From assembly GCA_009781695.1 (NCBI GenBank), contig WQVH01000021.1, positions 1 through 32,897 of the forward strand: a stretch of DNA of 32,897 nucleotides, written 5' to 3'. Below the pieces are notes generated by a model. That model was not told where the DNA came from, made no database searches, and saw only the letters and a program-made list of their open reading frames with translations. A program made the translations under genes and the position numbers. This document shows positions 1 through 8,368 of this stretch, one piece after another (positions within the stretch are counted from its first letter, which is position 1; the number at the start of each line of letters is the position of its first letter). The DNA comes from Oscillospiraceae bacterium. Lineage in GTDB: Bacteria > Bacillota > Clostridia > Oscillospirales > Oscillospiraceae.

Positions 1-77
1 AATATTTGAGCCATTACATTTTTCTCTTTTGCGAGGTTGCGGATTTGTGCCTTTAAGCTCATTGCTTCCTTACTCAT
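1..77 (-). CDS. abiEii: AbiEii-type toxin (nucleotidyltransferase), N-terminal fragment
   Basis: Only the first 25 codons are in the window; the gene runs off the left edge. The ATG overlaps the stop of the AbiEi gene by four bases (ATGA), the usual translational coupling of AbiE operons. The visible start (MSKEAMSLKAQIRNLAKEKN) resembles the N-terminus typical of AbiEii/AbiGii nucleotidyltransferase toxins. Family knowledge: AbiEii is the bacteriostatic toxin of this type IV toxin-antitoxin and abortive-infection system. The catalytic motifs lie outside the window, so the call rests on this N-terminus and the partner gene. Confidence 0.7.
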   Translation of the reverse strand, partial: MSKEAMSLKAQIRNLAKEKNVMAQI

Positions 78-667
78 GATAAGACCTCCAAATACTGGCG
101 TAAAAGTTTTGTTACCCTAAATAATTCTGCATACTCTATCAACAGTTTCCAGTCTTGACCTTTTCCAGAGGTGTAGTTGTTTATCGCCGCCGCAAATATC
201 TGACTGTCTATTCTGCTTCGGCTTCGCAGAATATCGCATATCGTTCGCTCCATGTTGTAGGTTATAACCTCATTCCCCATCTTTGACGGAAGATAACACG
301 TTCCCACGCTATGCAGTTCCGGCTTCACATAATAAACCTTGCAGCCATCGGCTAAAGTTGGTGACAGCTTGCAATTGCTTGGAATGGTTAAAGAGTGCTT
401 CATCGGTGTTCTTTCTGCCATGTCATGGAGAAAAAGTGCTGTTTCATGGGAAAAAATAATCTTCTCGGACTGTTGCTGTAACAGGTACAGCTCATCAGCA
501 AAAGTTTCAGGCCGAGTATAGCGACCATGAGCCACTCGTTCAAGTTTGCCGTCTTTTACAAATTGGCTGATAGTCATGCGAGAAAGTCCGGCACGAACAG
601 CATCTGCGGTAGTTATAACACTGCCACGCTCATTAAAAATTTTTTCGATAACAACATCTGCTTTCAT
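74..667 (-). CDS. abiEi: AbiEi-type antitoxin / transcriptional autorepressor
   Basis: A 197-residue protein of the type IV AbiE antitoxin family. The first ~55 residues form a winged-helix domain (ITTADAVRAGLSRMTISQFV, then the GKLERVAHGRYTRP wing). The middle and C-terminal part (residues ~60-197) has the family's FSHETALFLHDM and YNMERTICDILR segments. Known role: it neutralises the AbiEii toxin without direct binding and represses its own promoter through the N-terminal domain. I chose the ATG at 667 because GGGAAG lies eight bases upstream; an earlier ATG at 712 has no ribosome site and would lie inside the putative operator. It overlaps the toxin gene by four bases. The operon sits between the window edge and a recombinase remnant, consistent with mobile-element cargo. 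Confidence 0.88.
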   Translation of the reverse strand: MKADVVIEKIFNERGSVITTADAVRAGLSRMTISQFVKDGKLERVAHGRYTRPETFADELYLLQQQSEKIIFSHETALFLHDMAERTPMKHSLTIPSNCKLSPTLADGCKVYYVKPELHSVGTCYLPSKMGNEVITYNMERTICDILRSRSRIDSQIFAAAINNYTSGKGQDWKLLIEYAELFRVTKLLRQYLEVLS

Positions 668-680
668 GCAATCACTTCCC

Positions 681-751
681 AACTTTACATTGATACCGAT
701 ATTGTGCATCATTTCGGCATGAATGTAAAGTTTTATTTTTCAAAATTTCAA
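681..751 (-). promoter_or_regulatory. abiE promoter overlapped by an inverted repeat (candidate operator)
   Basis: On the minus strand a -35 TTGAAA (746-751) and a -10 TTACAT (723-728) are separated by 17 bases. The -10 lies inside one arm of a perfect 11-bp inverted repeat: AACTTTACATT at 681-691 and AATGTAAAGTT at 722-732, 30 bases apart. The second arm lies just before the AbiEi ribosome site. AbiEi proteins are known to repress their operon by binding inverted repeats in the promoter, so this is a strong candidate operator. Assignment is by inspection. Confidence 0.6.
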
Positions 752-816
752 GCCAACATAACGTAGATGCACATTTAATCTTATACGAACAGGCGGCAAA
801 CGAGGCACTGATCGCA

Positions 817-1134
817 ATGCTGAGCCGTGAGGTGGCATCTAAGAAGAGTACAGCGGGTTCTGCTCGTGATTTTCTCGCCACCGTCAAGCGGTATACCCGC
901 ATGAAAAAACTCACGCCAGAGATTCTGCGTGAGTTCGTAGATAAAATTGTGGTGCATCATCGTGAGCGGATAAGTATTGCGGGCAAAGACAGTCCTGCTG
1001 CCGAAGTGCAGAAAGTTGAAATCTTCTACAACTGCGTTGGTGCAATAAATGTGCCGGACTTGAAGAAGATTCCGCAAACGGAAATTCATATTCCAACAAG
1101 AAAGGGCGTGGCGGTAAGCTATGCCACTGCGTAA
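817..1134 (+). pseudogene. Large serine recombinase, C-terminal remnant (DUF4368-like end)
   Basis: About 105 residues match the C-terminal end of large serine recombinases of Firmicutes integrative elements: the RDFLATVKRYTRMKKLTPEI segment, then FVDKIVVHHRE and VEIFYNCVGAINVP. The catalytic N-terminal resolvase domain and the recombinase DNA-binding domain are absent. The frame stays open upstream to about 730 but meets the abiE promoter region there, so the 5' part was lost by deletion or recombination. The fragment cannot be active. It lies about 70 bases from the 3' end of a tRNA-Leu and beside the AbiE operon, which marks the edge of a former mobile element. The start given is the first ATG and is not a real initiation site. 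Confidence 0.82.
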
Positions 1135-1143
1135 AAAGAAAGT

Positions 1144-1200
1144 GGGTGTTGTCAAGTGACTCGAGATTGTACTACAATCTCAAATCCCCTAACAACACCC
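1144..1200. repeat. Nested inverted repeat between recombinase remnant and tRNA-Leu
   Basis: An outer pair, GGGTGTTGT (1144-1152) and ACAACACCC (1192-1200), encloses an inner pair, GAGATTGTA (1163-1171) and TACAATCTC (1173-1181). It starts ten bases after the recombinase stop and ends four bases before the encoded CCA of tRNA-Leu. It could be a terminator for either gene or the remains of an element end or attachment site; there is no long T-run. Confidence 0.7.
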
Positions 1201-1204
1201 TCAC

Positions 1205-1292
1205 TGGTGCGCGAGGCGGGACTTGAACCCGCACGTCCATATTGGACACTAGAACCTGAATCTAGCGAGTCTGCCAATTCCACCACCCGCGC
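1205..1292 (-). tRNA. tRNA-Leu (anticodon CAG)
   Basis: An 88-nt class II tRNA with CCA encoded. The acceptor arm GCGCGGG pairs with CUCGCGC (one G-U), the discriminator base is A, and the T arm contains GGUUCAAGUCC. The anticodon arm CUAGA-UUCAGGU-UCUAG places CAG in the loop, reading leucine CUG codons. A long variable arm follows (GUGUCC...GGACG), as expected for tRNA-Leu. The 3' end faces the recombinase remnant, consistent with an integration hot spot. Confidence 0.95.
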
Positions 1293-1403
1293 AAATTATT
1301 TGTTTCTCACAATAAAAGACCTGAAAACCTGAAAAGCATAATACACAGCCCTGAATGACACCACAACCGACAAGCTTCTGATCAACTCTTGTAAGTGGCA
1401 TTA

Positions 1404-1432
1404 AATATAGCAAAAAAGATTATGTTTGTCAA
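1404..1432 (-). promoter_or_regulatory. Promoter for tRNA-Leu
   Basis: A consensus -35 TTGACA (1427-1432) and -10 TATATT (1404-1409) have an exact 17-base spacer and point at tRNA-Leu. The predicted leader is about 105 bases, which would be removed by RNase P. Confidence 0.75.
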
Positions 1433-1455
1433 ACAGAATTTCTTAATCACTTACC

Positions 1456-1484
1456 TTGACAATGCACGAGCCTTAATTTAGAAT
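1456..1484 (+). promoter_or_regulatory. Promoter for the DUF1846 gene
   Basis: -35 TTGACA (1456-1461), a 17-base spacer and -10 TAGAAT (1479-1484). The predicted transcript starts near 1491, about 35 bases before the favoured GTG start. It is divergent from the tRNA-Leu promoter. Confidence 0.7.
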
Positions 1485-1524
1485 GAATCGGGGCTAAAAC
1501 CATATGATGAACAGGAGTGGTGAT

Positions 1525-3012
1525 GTGTACAAAGTCGGATTTGACAATGACACGTATTTAAAACTGCAATCCGAGAAGATTCTTGAACGGATTGACATGT
1601 TTGAAAACAAATTATATCTCGAATTCGGCGGAAAGCTCTTTGATGATCACCACGCCGCAAGAGTTTTACCGGGATACCGACCGGATGCGAAAGTGGAATT
1701 ATTAAAGACCCTTGCTGACAAAGCAGAAATAGTCATTGCGATCAATGCGTCTGATATCGATTCTAACAAAGCGATCGGCGATACAGGCATTGCCTATGAC
1801 GATGATGTACTTAGGCTCATTGACGAATTTAGGCTCAGCGGACTTTATGTAGGCAGCGTGGTCATCAGTCAATATCTTGGACAACCTGCAGCTGATAAAT
1901 TTAAGTCCTATCTCGAAAGCCTCGGTGTCAAAGTTTATCTGATCCACTACATTGCAGGAGCTGATTATCCATCCAATATACAACTGATTCTCAGTGATCA
2001 AGGCTATGGTTATAATGACTTTATCGAAACAACGCGCCCACTCGTGGTGATCACAGCGCCCGGACCGGGCAGTGGAAAGATGGCGACCTGTCTTTCACAG
2101 CTCTATCATGAATACAAACGCGGCGTGAAAGCCGGATATGCAAAGTTTGAGACATTTCCTGTCTGGAATCGCCCACTTAAGCATATGATCAACCTTGCAT
2201 ATGAGGCAGCGACCGCAGATTTAAAAGATGTAAATATGATCGACCCATTTCACTTGGAAGCATATGGAGAGTCCGCTGTGAACTACAACAGGGACATAGA
2301 GGTTTTTCCGATACTCAATGCGATGTTTACAAGGATATGGGGCAATAGCCCATATCGCTCGCCGACGGATATGGGCGTAAATATGCTTGGTTATTGTATA
2401 GACGATGAGATATGTACCGAGGCAGCAAAACAAGAGATCATTCGCAGGTACTTTTTTACTCAGATGGAATATGCACGGGGTAATATTCAAAAAGCAACAG
2501 TGACTAAACTTGAGCTGCTTATGAACAACTCAGGACTTACACCGGGAGATCGTGCGCCGGTGATACCGGCACTTAAAAAGGCGGAGATGACAGGCGGACC
2601 GTGTCTTGCCATTGTTCTGCCCGATGGTAAGTTGATTACTGGGAGAACATCAGAATTACTGGGTGCATCGTCAGCGGCGCTGCTCAATGCGCTCAAGCAT
2701 CTGGCGGGTATTGATGATAGGGTTCCGCTCATTTCACCTGTAGTCATTGAGCCGATTCAGAGACTCAAGGTTGGATATCTTGGAAATGAAAATCCTCGAT
2801 TGCATACGGATGAGGTGCTGCTGGCGCTTGCCATAAGCACGGCAACCAATCCTATGGCTGAGCTTGTCCTTGAGCAGCTTCCTTTGCTGACATACTCAGA
2901 GGCGCATTCAAGTGTTATCTTATCCCATGTCGATATCGCCATGTTTCGCCAGTTGGGCGTCAATATAACATGTGAACCGGTGTTTCAAAATAAGCGGCTG
3001 TTTCATCGGTAG
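1525..3012 (+). CDS. DUF1846 (UPF0371) family protein
   Basis: A 495-residue protein matching the UPF0371/DUF1846 family along its whole length. Recognisable blocks include YLEFGGKLFDDHHAARVLPG, EIVIAINASDI, the glycine-rich VVITAPGPGSGKMATCLSQL, HEYKRGVKAGYAKFETFPVW and LAYEAATADLKDVNMIDPFH. The biochemical role of the family is not established; the GPGSGK loop suggests nucleotide or phosphate binding (inference). I prefer the GTG at 1525, because AGGAG at 1513-1517 lies seven bases upstream and family members begin close to the following YKVGFDNDTYL. Upstream ATGs at 1504 and 1507 lack a ribosome site. It is monocistronic, with its own promoter. Confidence 0.9.
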   Translation: MYKVGFDNDTYLKLQSEKILERIDMFENKLYLEFGGKLFDDHHAARVLPGYRPDAKVELLKTLADKAEIVIAINASDIDSNKAIGDTGIAYDDDVLRLIDEFRLSGLYVGSVVISQYLGQPAADKFKSYLESLGVKVYLIHYIAGADYPSNIQLILSDQGYGYNDFIETTRPLVVITAPGPGSGKMATCLSQLYHEYKRGVKAGYAKFETFPVWNRPLKHMINLAYEAATADLKDVNMIDPFHLEAYGESAVNYNRDIEVFPILNAMFTRIWGNSPYRSPTDMGVNMLGYCIDDEICTEAAKQEIIRRYFFTQMEYARGNIQKATVTKLELLMNNSGLTPGDRAPVIPALKKAEMTGGPCLAIVLPDGKLITGRTSELLGASSAALLNALKHLAGIDDRVPLISPVVIEPIQRLKVGYLGNENPRLHTDEVLLALAISTATNPMAELVLEQLPLLTYSEAHSSVILSHVDIAMFRQLGVNITCEPVFQNKRLFHR

Positions 3013-3042
3013 TGTAGGAAATCTTAAAGTATTTTTATTGAA

Positions 3043-3088
3043 AATTCCTAACATCCTTGATATGACGTAATCAAGGATGTTAGGAATT
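3043..3088. repeat. Perfect 18-bp inverted repeat
   Basis: AATTCCTAACATCCTTGA (3043-3060) and its exact reverse complement (3071-3088) flank a 10-base loop. It lies 31 bases after the DUF1846 stop and 26 bases before the AbrB-type antitoxin ATG. It may terminate the upstream transcript or act as an operator for the toxin-antitoxin promoter. No T-run follows, so a simple intrinsic terminator is not certain. Confidence 0.75.
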
Positions 3089-3113
3089 TCGCTTTGAAGG
3101 GTAGGAAAATGTT

Positions 3114-3425
3114 ATGTATGGCACAGAAAATATAGCTATGGATCGAAAAATAATAACCATAACTGGTAAGCGACAAGTGACGATACCTTTAAAATTTTAT
3201 GAGCGCCTTAATTTTGGCAAAGAGGTTGAATGCTTTCTCACTGAGGATGCCATCGTGCTTCGCCCGCTTTCGTATTCGGACGATAGTTTTTCAGTGGAGA
3301 TATTAAAAGACTTAATTGCTCAAGGCTTGCAAGGTGAAGAGTTGTTGATTGCATTTGAAGAACGACGTCAAAATATTAAAAAGGCTGTAAGTTTATTGGT
3401 TGATGAGGCAGGCAAAACAGTGTGA
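3114..3425 (+). CDS. AbrB/MazE/SpoVT-type antitoxin
   Basis: A 103-residue protein. Residues ~11-48 form a swapped-hairpin DNA-binding domain of the AbrB/SpoVT class (IITITGKRQVTIPLKFYERL, then a loop and ECFLTEDAIVLRPL). The C-terminal half (LIAQGLQGEELLIAFEERRQ) is helical and is the probable toxin-binding part. AGGA at 3103-3106 is seven bases from the ATG. It precedes a RelE-like toxin fragment by 32 bases, the usual order for a type II pair. As the toxin is truncated, this is probably an orphan antitoxin that may still regulate its promoter through the inverted repeat just upstream. Confidence 0.85.
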   Translation: MYGTENIAMDRKIITITGKRQVTIPLKFYERLNFGKEVECFLTEDAIVLRPLSYSDDSFSVEILKDLIAQGLQGEELLIAFEERRQNIKKAVSLLVDEAGKTV

Positions 3426-3457
3426 CTACAAGGGATATTTTTGGGGAGGATTAGCCG

Positions 3458-3580
3458 ATGTATGAAATCAGTTATCCCAGAGCTGCCGAAAAGTATCTGA
3501 AAAAGATTAAAGATCATGGACTTAAAAAAGCGTTCAAATCGGCGATCGACAAACTAAGTACAAGTAATCTCAAACAATGA
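3458..3580 (+). pseudogene. Truncated RelE/ParE-type toxin
   Basis: A 40-codon reading frame beginning MYEISYPRAAEKYLKKIKDH and continuing with a lysine-rich helix. This matches the first strand and helix pair of RelE/YafQ-like mRNA interferases, which normally have 85-100 residues. A strong site (GGGGAGGA, 3444-3451) precedes the ATG. The frame stops at 3578-3580 with no later strands or catalytic C-terminal residues, and eight bases on begins the C-terminal end of the convergent AbiH gene. The rest of the toxin was probably removed when that segment arrived. Confidence 0.7.
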
Positions 3581-3587
3581 GGGAACT

Positions 3588-4694
3588 TCATAAATCTACG
3601 TCATTAGTGAAGCCACGGTCTTTCCGTGGCAGCCTGAAGTTGAACAGATTTTCATTTAACACCACTATGATATTCCTTTTATTGTTTTCATATGTTTTAT
3701 CGTCCCAGTCAGCACAAGACTTAAATGCGTTATAAAACGTATCCATATATTCTTTCTGCAACTTTTGCACTCGGCGTTTTTCTCTAGTAATCGGTGAGTG
3801 ATTCTCTATATTTTTGTAATTAAATATAATAAGAAGTCTGTCATCATTATTGTTCAACCAGTCCGCGAGCATTTTCCACCATGTTTTGTCTGTTTCGCCA
3901 ATTGAAGCGCCGAAAACACATACTATTGCGCTTTCATTTATAATTCGAATTGCGTTATCTGTAGGTATGTCAACGTTAGGATTTTGGTCTCTAATATCTT
4001 GTAACTGGGTAGGTTTTACCATTTCGGAAATGATGTCTTGATTTTCGCAAAAATTCGTGTTTGTGATTTGATTTATATTATCAACTCCAAGGATAATTTG
4101 CCCTTTTAAATTTCCGTGAACGTGATGTACAGTGCCAAACTTGCTAACGCCATAGTAACTTCCTAAAGTGCTACTAGTACCATTTTTCCCAGTGTTGAAC
4201 ATATTATCTGACTTTCCACCCAGCAAGTTATGTACCGTGTTGGTGTAGTTAAAGAGCAAGAAATTAATAACCCCGGAGGGCTTCTTCTGGAGCTTGGGAA
4301 TGATAACGTCATTATGATTTATGTGCATAATTTCAGGCATCCAATCAATAGCTGATTCGTAGAATATATTCTTATCCATCCCATTTAAATTTGGCCAGTC
4401 GATACTCTCTTGTATATCATTTAAATATTTGTGGAGTTGAGTTTCAACATCGGCTTTAATGCGAGAGTATTTTTCAGCATCCTTGCATTCATCTGAGTAT
4501 TTGCCATATGCAAGTTCGAAATCTGCCCAAGTTTCACTGTTTTTATTCTTTTTAAGATCTTTTTTGAACTGCTGTATAAAGTCTTCATCTTCCTTCCCTA
4601 TTTTGCAATACGTATCGTAGAACTGCTTATATCCTGTCTCTAAGCCCAGTTGTATATCAAAACCATTCCCCATAATCCATGTTATATTAGGCAT
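3588..4694 (-). CDS. abiH: AbiH-family abortive infection protein
   Basis: A 368-residue protein of the bacteriophage abortive infection AbiH family. The N-terminus has WIMGNGFDIQLGLETGYKQF, the hallmark glycine-rich motif. Further blocks are FLLFNYTNTV, VHHVHGNL, IILGVDN, VCVFGASIGETDKTWW and IIFNYKN. Family members block phage growth in Lactococcus, by a mechanism not settled. The GNGFD motif recalls the nucleotide-binding loop of SIR2-like proteins (inference). I chose the ATG at 4694 because GGGAGG lies six bases upstream; the ATG at 4736 has no such site. It is a single gene with no evident partner, between a broken toxin-antitoxin locus and mfd, so it is probably acquired. Confidence 0.85.
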   Translation of the reverse strand: MPNITWIMGNGFDIQLGLETGYKQFYDTYCKIGKEDEDFIQQFKKDLKKNKNSETWADFELAYGKYSDECKDAEKYSRIKADVETQLHKYLNDIQESIDWPNLNGMDKNIFYESAIDWMPEIMHINHNDVIIPKLQKKPSGVINFLLFNYTNTVHNLLGGKSDNMFNTGKNGTSSTLGSYYGVSKFGTVHHVHGNLKGQIILGVDNINQITNTNFCENQDIISEMVKPTQLQDIRDQNPNVDIPTDNAIRIINESAIVCVFGASIGETDKTWWKMLADWLNNNDDRLLIIFNYKNIENHSPITREKRRVQKLQKEYMDTFYNAFKSCADWDDKTYENNKRNIIVVLNENLFNFRLPRKDRGFTNDVDL

Positions 4695-4784
4695 AGTACG
4701 CCTCCCTTCATCATCTTGAACAATTTGCTTAAGCATCTATCGTACACCACTTCATATCAACGACTTTAATTGTAGGACTCCCAC

Positions 4785-7700
4785 CTATGCCCCGGAGGCA
4801 TAAGCATAAGCACGAACAAAGCGAACTGCCTCATTTACAACCGAAGCATCCTTTAATTTCAGCGCAATCACAGGATCGGCACCGGCGACAACCTTAATGC
4901 GCCCATCGTACTCCGGCAGCGCATAAAGCTTAGAAACGCTATCCATATTAAAGTCGGTGAGCTTTAGCCTTATTGCGCCATCTTTCTGAGAAATCTCCCT
5001 GATCCCTGCAAGCGAAGCCTCACTTCTGAGCATCGCAATAGAGGTCAGCGCGATAACCTGTGCCGGAGGATCACCATAACGATCAATCAGCTCAGCAATC
5101 ATCTCATCGCAATCCTCTTCGGTTCTAATCAGCGCAATGCGCCTGTAAATATCCATTCTCTGCTTTTCGGATGGAACATATTTTTCCGGAATACCTGCTG
5201 AAACATTAAGATCGGCAGGGCATTCCGCTTTTTTAGGCTGCTTTTCACCTTTTTCTTCAAGTACCGCCTCTTCCAGAAGCTTTAAGTACATATCATAACC
5301 CACACTGATCATATGACCGGATTGCTCAGCGCCGAGCAGACTGCCGGCTCCCCTGATTTCCAAGTCACGCATAGCAATCTTAAAACCGGAATTAAACTCT
5401 GCAAACTCACGTATTGCGCTGAGTCTCTTCTCGGCCACATCTGATAAAGCTTTTCCGCGTCTGAAAGTCAGATAAGCATATGCACGACGCGGCGAGCGGC
5501 CGACCCGCCCTCTGATTTGGTGCAGTTGTGCAAGACCCAGTTTATCAGCATCTTCTACAATAAGCGTATTGACATTGGGGATATCTATGCCCGACTCTAT
5601 AATGGTCGTACACACAAGCACTTGCAGTTCTCCCGTAGTCATGCGCTCCATGACATCACTTAAACCATCCTCATCCATTCTGCCATGCGCTACAGAAATA
5701 CTGACACCCGGAAGCATTTCGGATAACCTTGATGTCACGCGTTCAATATTCTCAATACGATTATGTAAATAATAAACCTGTCCGCCGCGAGAGATTTCTC
5801 TCCTTATGGCATCGACCAAAATGCTCCAATCATGTTCTATTACGTAAGTCTGAACCGGTCTGCGGCTCTGCGGCGGCTCTTCAATTGTGGACATATCCCG
5901 AATTCCTGATAGTGCCATGTTCAGTGTGCGCGGTATGGGCGTAGCAGAAAGTGTCAGTACGTCAACTTGTTTAGCAATGTCCTTTAGCTTCTCTTTATGC
6001 GATACGCCAAAACGCTGCTCCTCGTCAACGACCAGAAGACCGAGTTTTTTAAATTGTATATCCTTTTGGAGCAGTCTATGCGTGCCTATAACCAAGTCAA
6101 CACTGCCATTTTCCAAGCCCTTGAGCGCCTTTTTCATTTGCGCGGGCGTTCTAAAGCGACTCAGCACTTCGATATTGACCGGATATCCGGCAAATCTTCT
6201 CATAGAGGTGACATAATGCTGCTGCGCAAGCACAGTTGTAGGCACGAGAATTGCGGCCTGATGACCACCAAGCACACATTTCATAACGGCACGCAGTGCG
6301 ACTTCGGTTTTGCCATATCCTACATCACCGCAAAGCAGACGATCCATAGGTATCGTCTTTTCCATATCTTCTTTGATTTCCTGAACGCACTTGAGTTGAT
6401 CTTCTGTTTCCTGATAGCCGAACTTATCTTCAAACTCGGCCTGCCAAACCGTATCTTTTGCAAAAGCATGTCCTTTGACGCGCTGGCGGGCGGCATATAA
6501 TTTTATAAGCTCCCTAGCCATTTCCTTGGCGGCTTTTTTTGCTTTTGTCTTCGCTTTTGTCCAATCAGCACCGCCCAGTTTAGAGAGTTTTATAGTTTTT
6601 CTACCGGGTTCATCCTCGCTGATATCCGTTGCACCGCCTATGTACTTTGCGACCATATCCAATTGAGTCGCAGGAACATACAGACTGTCTGTACCGGCAT
6701 AGGATATTTTAATATACTCTTTTTGAATTCCGTCTACAGGCAGCTTAGCAAATCCAACAAAACGACCGATTCCGTGCTGATCATGGACAACGAGGTCTCC
6801 GGGAGAAAGGTCTGTAAAGCTCTGCAATTGTTCTCTATTCGACTTATATTTCGTTTTTCTGGTACGCCGGGGTATCGCTTGAGCTATAATTTGACCCTCT
6901 GTAATAATCGCAAGCCTTATTCCCGGATACTCCATACCCGCAGAGAGATCACCGACAGTGACAATGCATTTCCCATATTCCGGAAGAAACTGCAAAGAAT
7001 AATCCAGCGTTGTGCTGATTTCTCGTTCTTCAAGATATTCGCGCAATCTACCCGCACGGCGTTCATCGTGGCACAAAATCACAGTGCGAAAATCTGATTT
7101 CATATAGTGTGCAACATCAGTTGCCGCAGTTTCGAGACTCCCTCCGTACGATGGGAGGCGCTTGGCATCTATGCTAAATGAGGATTTCACTCTAAATGGA
7201 TATGATGAGCCGGAAAAATTATCTGCCATGATTACAGGATGGTTTTCACAATAGTATAAAAAACCTTGCCAATCATCTGAGAATCTAATCAAGCTGCTCT
7301 CCAGAATACCGGATTCAATTAGAGACAAACATTCCTCTGCAAGTAGCTTTGCAAAACCCTCTGCCCTTTCCTCTACCCGTCCGGGTTCACAGATGATGAT
7401 GATCGTGTCATCGGACAGATAATTAAGCGCAGTAGCCATCGGAGCAATCAGCTCCATATATCTGTCAGAAGCAGGAAAACTACGCCCGGTTCTGAGCCTT
7501 TCGATATCCGAAGTGAGATTGGTGATCAGTGTAGCGCTTGTGTTGCGGCGTTTTTCAAGCCTCTTGACATGAGCTTCGAGTTCACTTGCGAGCCCTGTAG
7601 CACCGCTGCCGTGCGTACCCTTATATAGAGATGGCAAAATTTCTGCAACCGGGGTTATTTGCGCTTCACTCAATTGCTCTGTCCTGCGTTGGGTCGAAAT

Positions 7701-8321
7701 ATCAAAATGCCCCATAGAGTCCACTTCATCGCCGAAGAATTCACAGCGAACCGGTTCTTCGTGTGCGGGCGAGAAAAAGTCTAAAATTCCGCCTCTCAGG
7801 GCAAATTGGCCGGGGCCTTCGACTTGTTCACTCTTGCTATAACCGCATAAAACGAGCGTTTCAGCAAGTTCGCTCAAGTTGTATGATCCGCTATTTCTTA
7901 CCTTGGTGGAAATATCGGAGAGCTGAGCCGATGTCAGTGTGCGTTGAAGCGCTCCACTGATGGACATTGTGACCACAGGCGCTTTTCCGGAAGCCAGAGC
8001 GGTCAGTGTAGCGATGCGCTTTTGCTCAATTTGGCGTGAGACAACTTCTGCACTATGGAAGGTGAACTCTCTGACATTCAGCGTGTAGGCCTGTTCCATG
8101 GTGAGCGCTGAAATGTCTTGTGCTAAACGGCCTGCTTCATCTTCGGCGGCACATATGACCGCAATTGGCCTCATGGTTGAGGCGCGTATGGCGGCAATAA
8201 TGTGGGCGCGATGGATTTCAGAAAGACCTGAAATGACCGCAGGGCAAGTTCCCGCCTCAATTCCAGCGATCAGCTGTTTGATTTCGGGCTCGTCTAAAAG
8301 TGATTTTGTTAGTGAAAGCAT
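4785..8321 (-). CDS. mfd: Transcription-repair coupling factor Mfd
   Basis: A 1178-residue SF2 translocase that removes RNA polymerase stalled at DNA lesions and recruits UvrA. Order of parts: a UvrB-like N-terminal region (residues ~1-340, with ALRGGILDFFSP), the polymerase-interacting domain near 500-560 (LSPGDLVVHDQHGIGRFVGF), then the helicase core with Walker A (LLCGDVGYGKTEVALRA), LLVVDEEQRFG, LSATPIPRTLNMA and QIRGRVGRS. A TRCF C-terminal domain (IPEKYVPSEKQRMDIYRRIA) completes it. The length is normal and there is no frameshift. A parS site lies 48 bases upstream of the ATG. Confidence 0.98.
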   Translation of the reverse strand: MLSLTKSLLDEPEIKQLIAGIEAGTCPAVISGLSEIHRAHIIAAIRASTMRPIAVICAAEDEAGRLAQDISALTMEQAYTLNVREFTFHSAEVVSRQIEQKRIATLTALASGKAPVVTMSISGALQRTLTSAQLSDISTKVRNSGSYNLSELAETLVLCGYSKSEQVEGPGQFALRGGILDFFSPAHEEPVRCEFFGDEVDSMGHFDISTQRRTEQLSEAQITPVAEILPSLYKGTHGSGATGLASELEAHVKRLEKRRNTSATLITNLTSDIERLRTGRSFPASDRYMELIAPMATALNYLSDDTIIIICEPGRVEERAEGFAKLLAEECLSLIESGILESSLIRFSDDWQGFLYYCENHPVIMADNFSGSSYPFRVKSSFSIDAKRLPSYGGSLETAATDVAHYMKSDFRTVILCHDERRAGRLREYLEEREISTTLDYSLQFLPEYGKCIVTVGDLSAGMEYPGIRLAIITEGQIIAQAIPRRTRKTKYKSNREQLQSFTDLSPGDLVVHDQHGIGRFVGFAKLPVDGIQKEYIKISYAGTDSLYVPATQLDMVAKYIGGATDISEDEPGRKTIKLSKLGGADWTKAKTKAKKAAKEMARELIKLYAARQRVKGHAFAKDTVWQAEFEDKFGYQETEDQLKCVQEIKEDMEKTIPMDRLLCGDVGYGKTEVALRAVMKCVLGGHQAAILVPTTVLAQQHYVTSMRRFAGYPVNIEVLSRFRTPAQMKKALKGLENGSVDLVIGTHRLLQKDIQFKKLGLLVVDEEQRFGVSHKEKLKDIAKQVDVLTLSATPIPRTLNMALSGIRDMSTIEEPPQSRRPVQTYVIEHDWSILVDAIRREISRGGQVYYLHNRIENIERVTSRLSEMLPGVSISVAHGRMDEDGLSDVMERMTTGELQVLVCTTIIESGIDIPNVNTLIVEDADKLGLAQLHQIRGRVGRSPRRAYAYLTFRRGKALSDVAEKRLSAIREFAEFNSGFKIAMRDLEIRGAGSLLGAEQSGHMISVGYDMYLKLLEEAVLEEKGEKQPKKAECPADLNVSAGIPEKYVPSEKQRMDIYRRIALIRTEEDCDEMIAELIDRYGDPPAQVIALTSIAMLRSEASLAGIREISQKDGAIRLKLTDFNMDSVSKLYALPEYDGRIKVVAGADPVIALKLKDASVVNEAVRFVRAYAYASGA

Positions 8322-8368
8322 GTAAGCTACCCCTTGATGGTGATGATTATTCTATGGACAACACAAAT

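Noticed and set aside
781..1155. Open frame of 124 codons on the minus strand
   Set aside because: It is antisense to the recombinase remnant, whose plus-strand translation matches a known family; the minus product matches nothing and has no ribosome site.
4786..4802. TATGCC/GGCATA stem at the mfd stop as a terminator
   Set aside because: Only six pairs, overlaps the last codons and has no T-run.
5997..6500. Open frame of 167 codons on the plus strand inside mfd
   Set aside because: Shadow of the helicase coding frame; Mfd motifs are continuous on the other strand.
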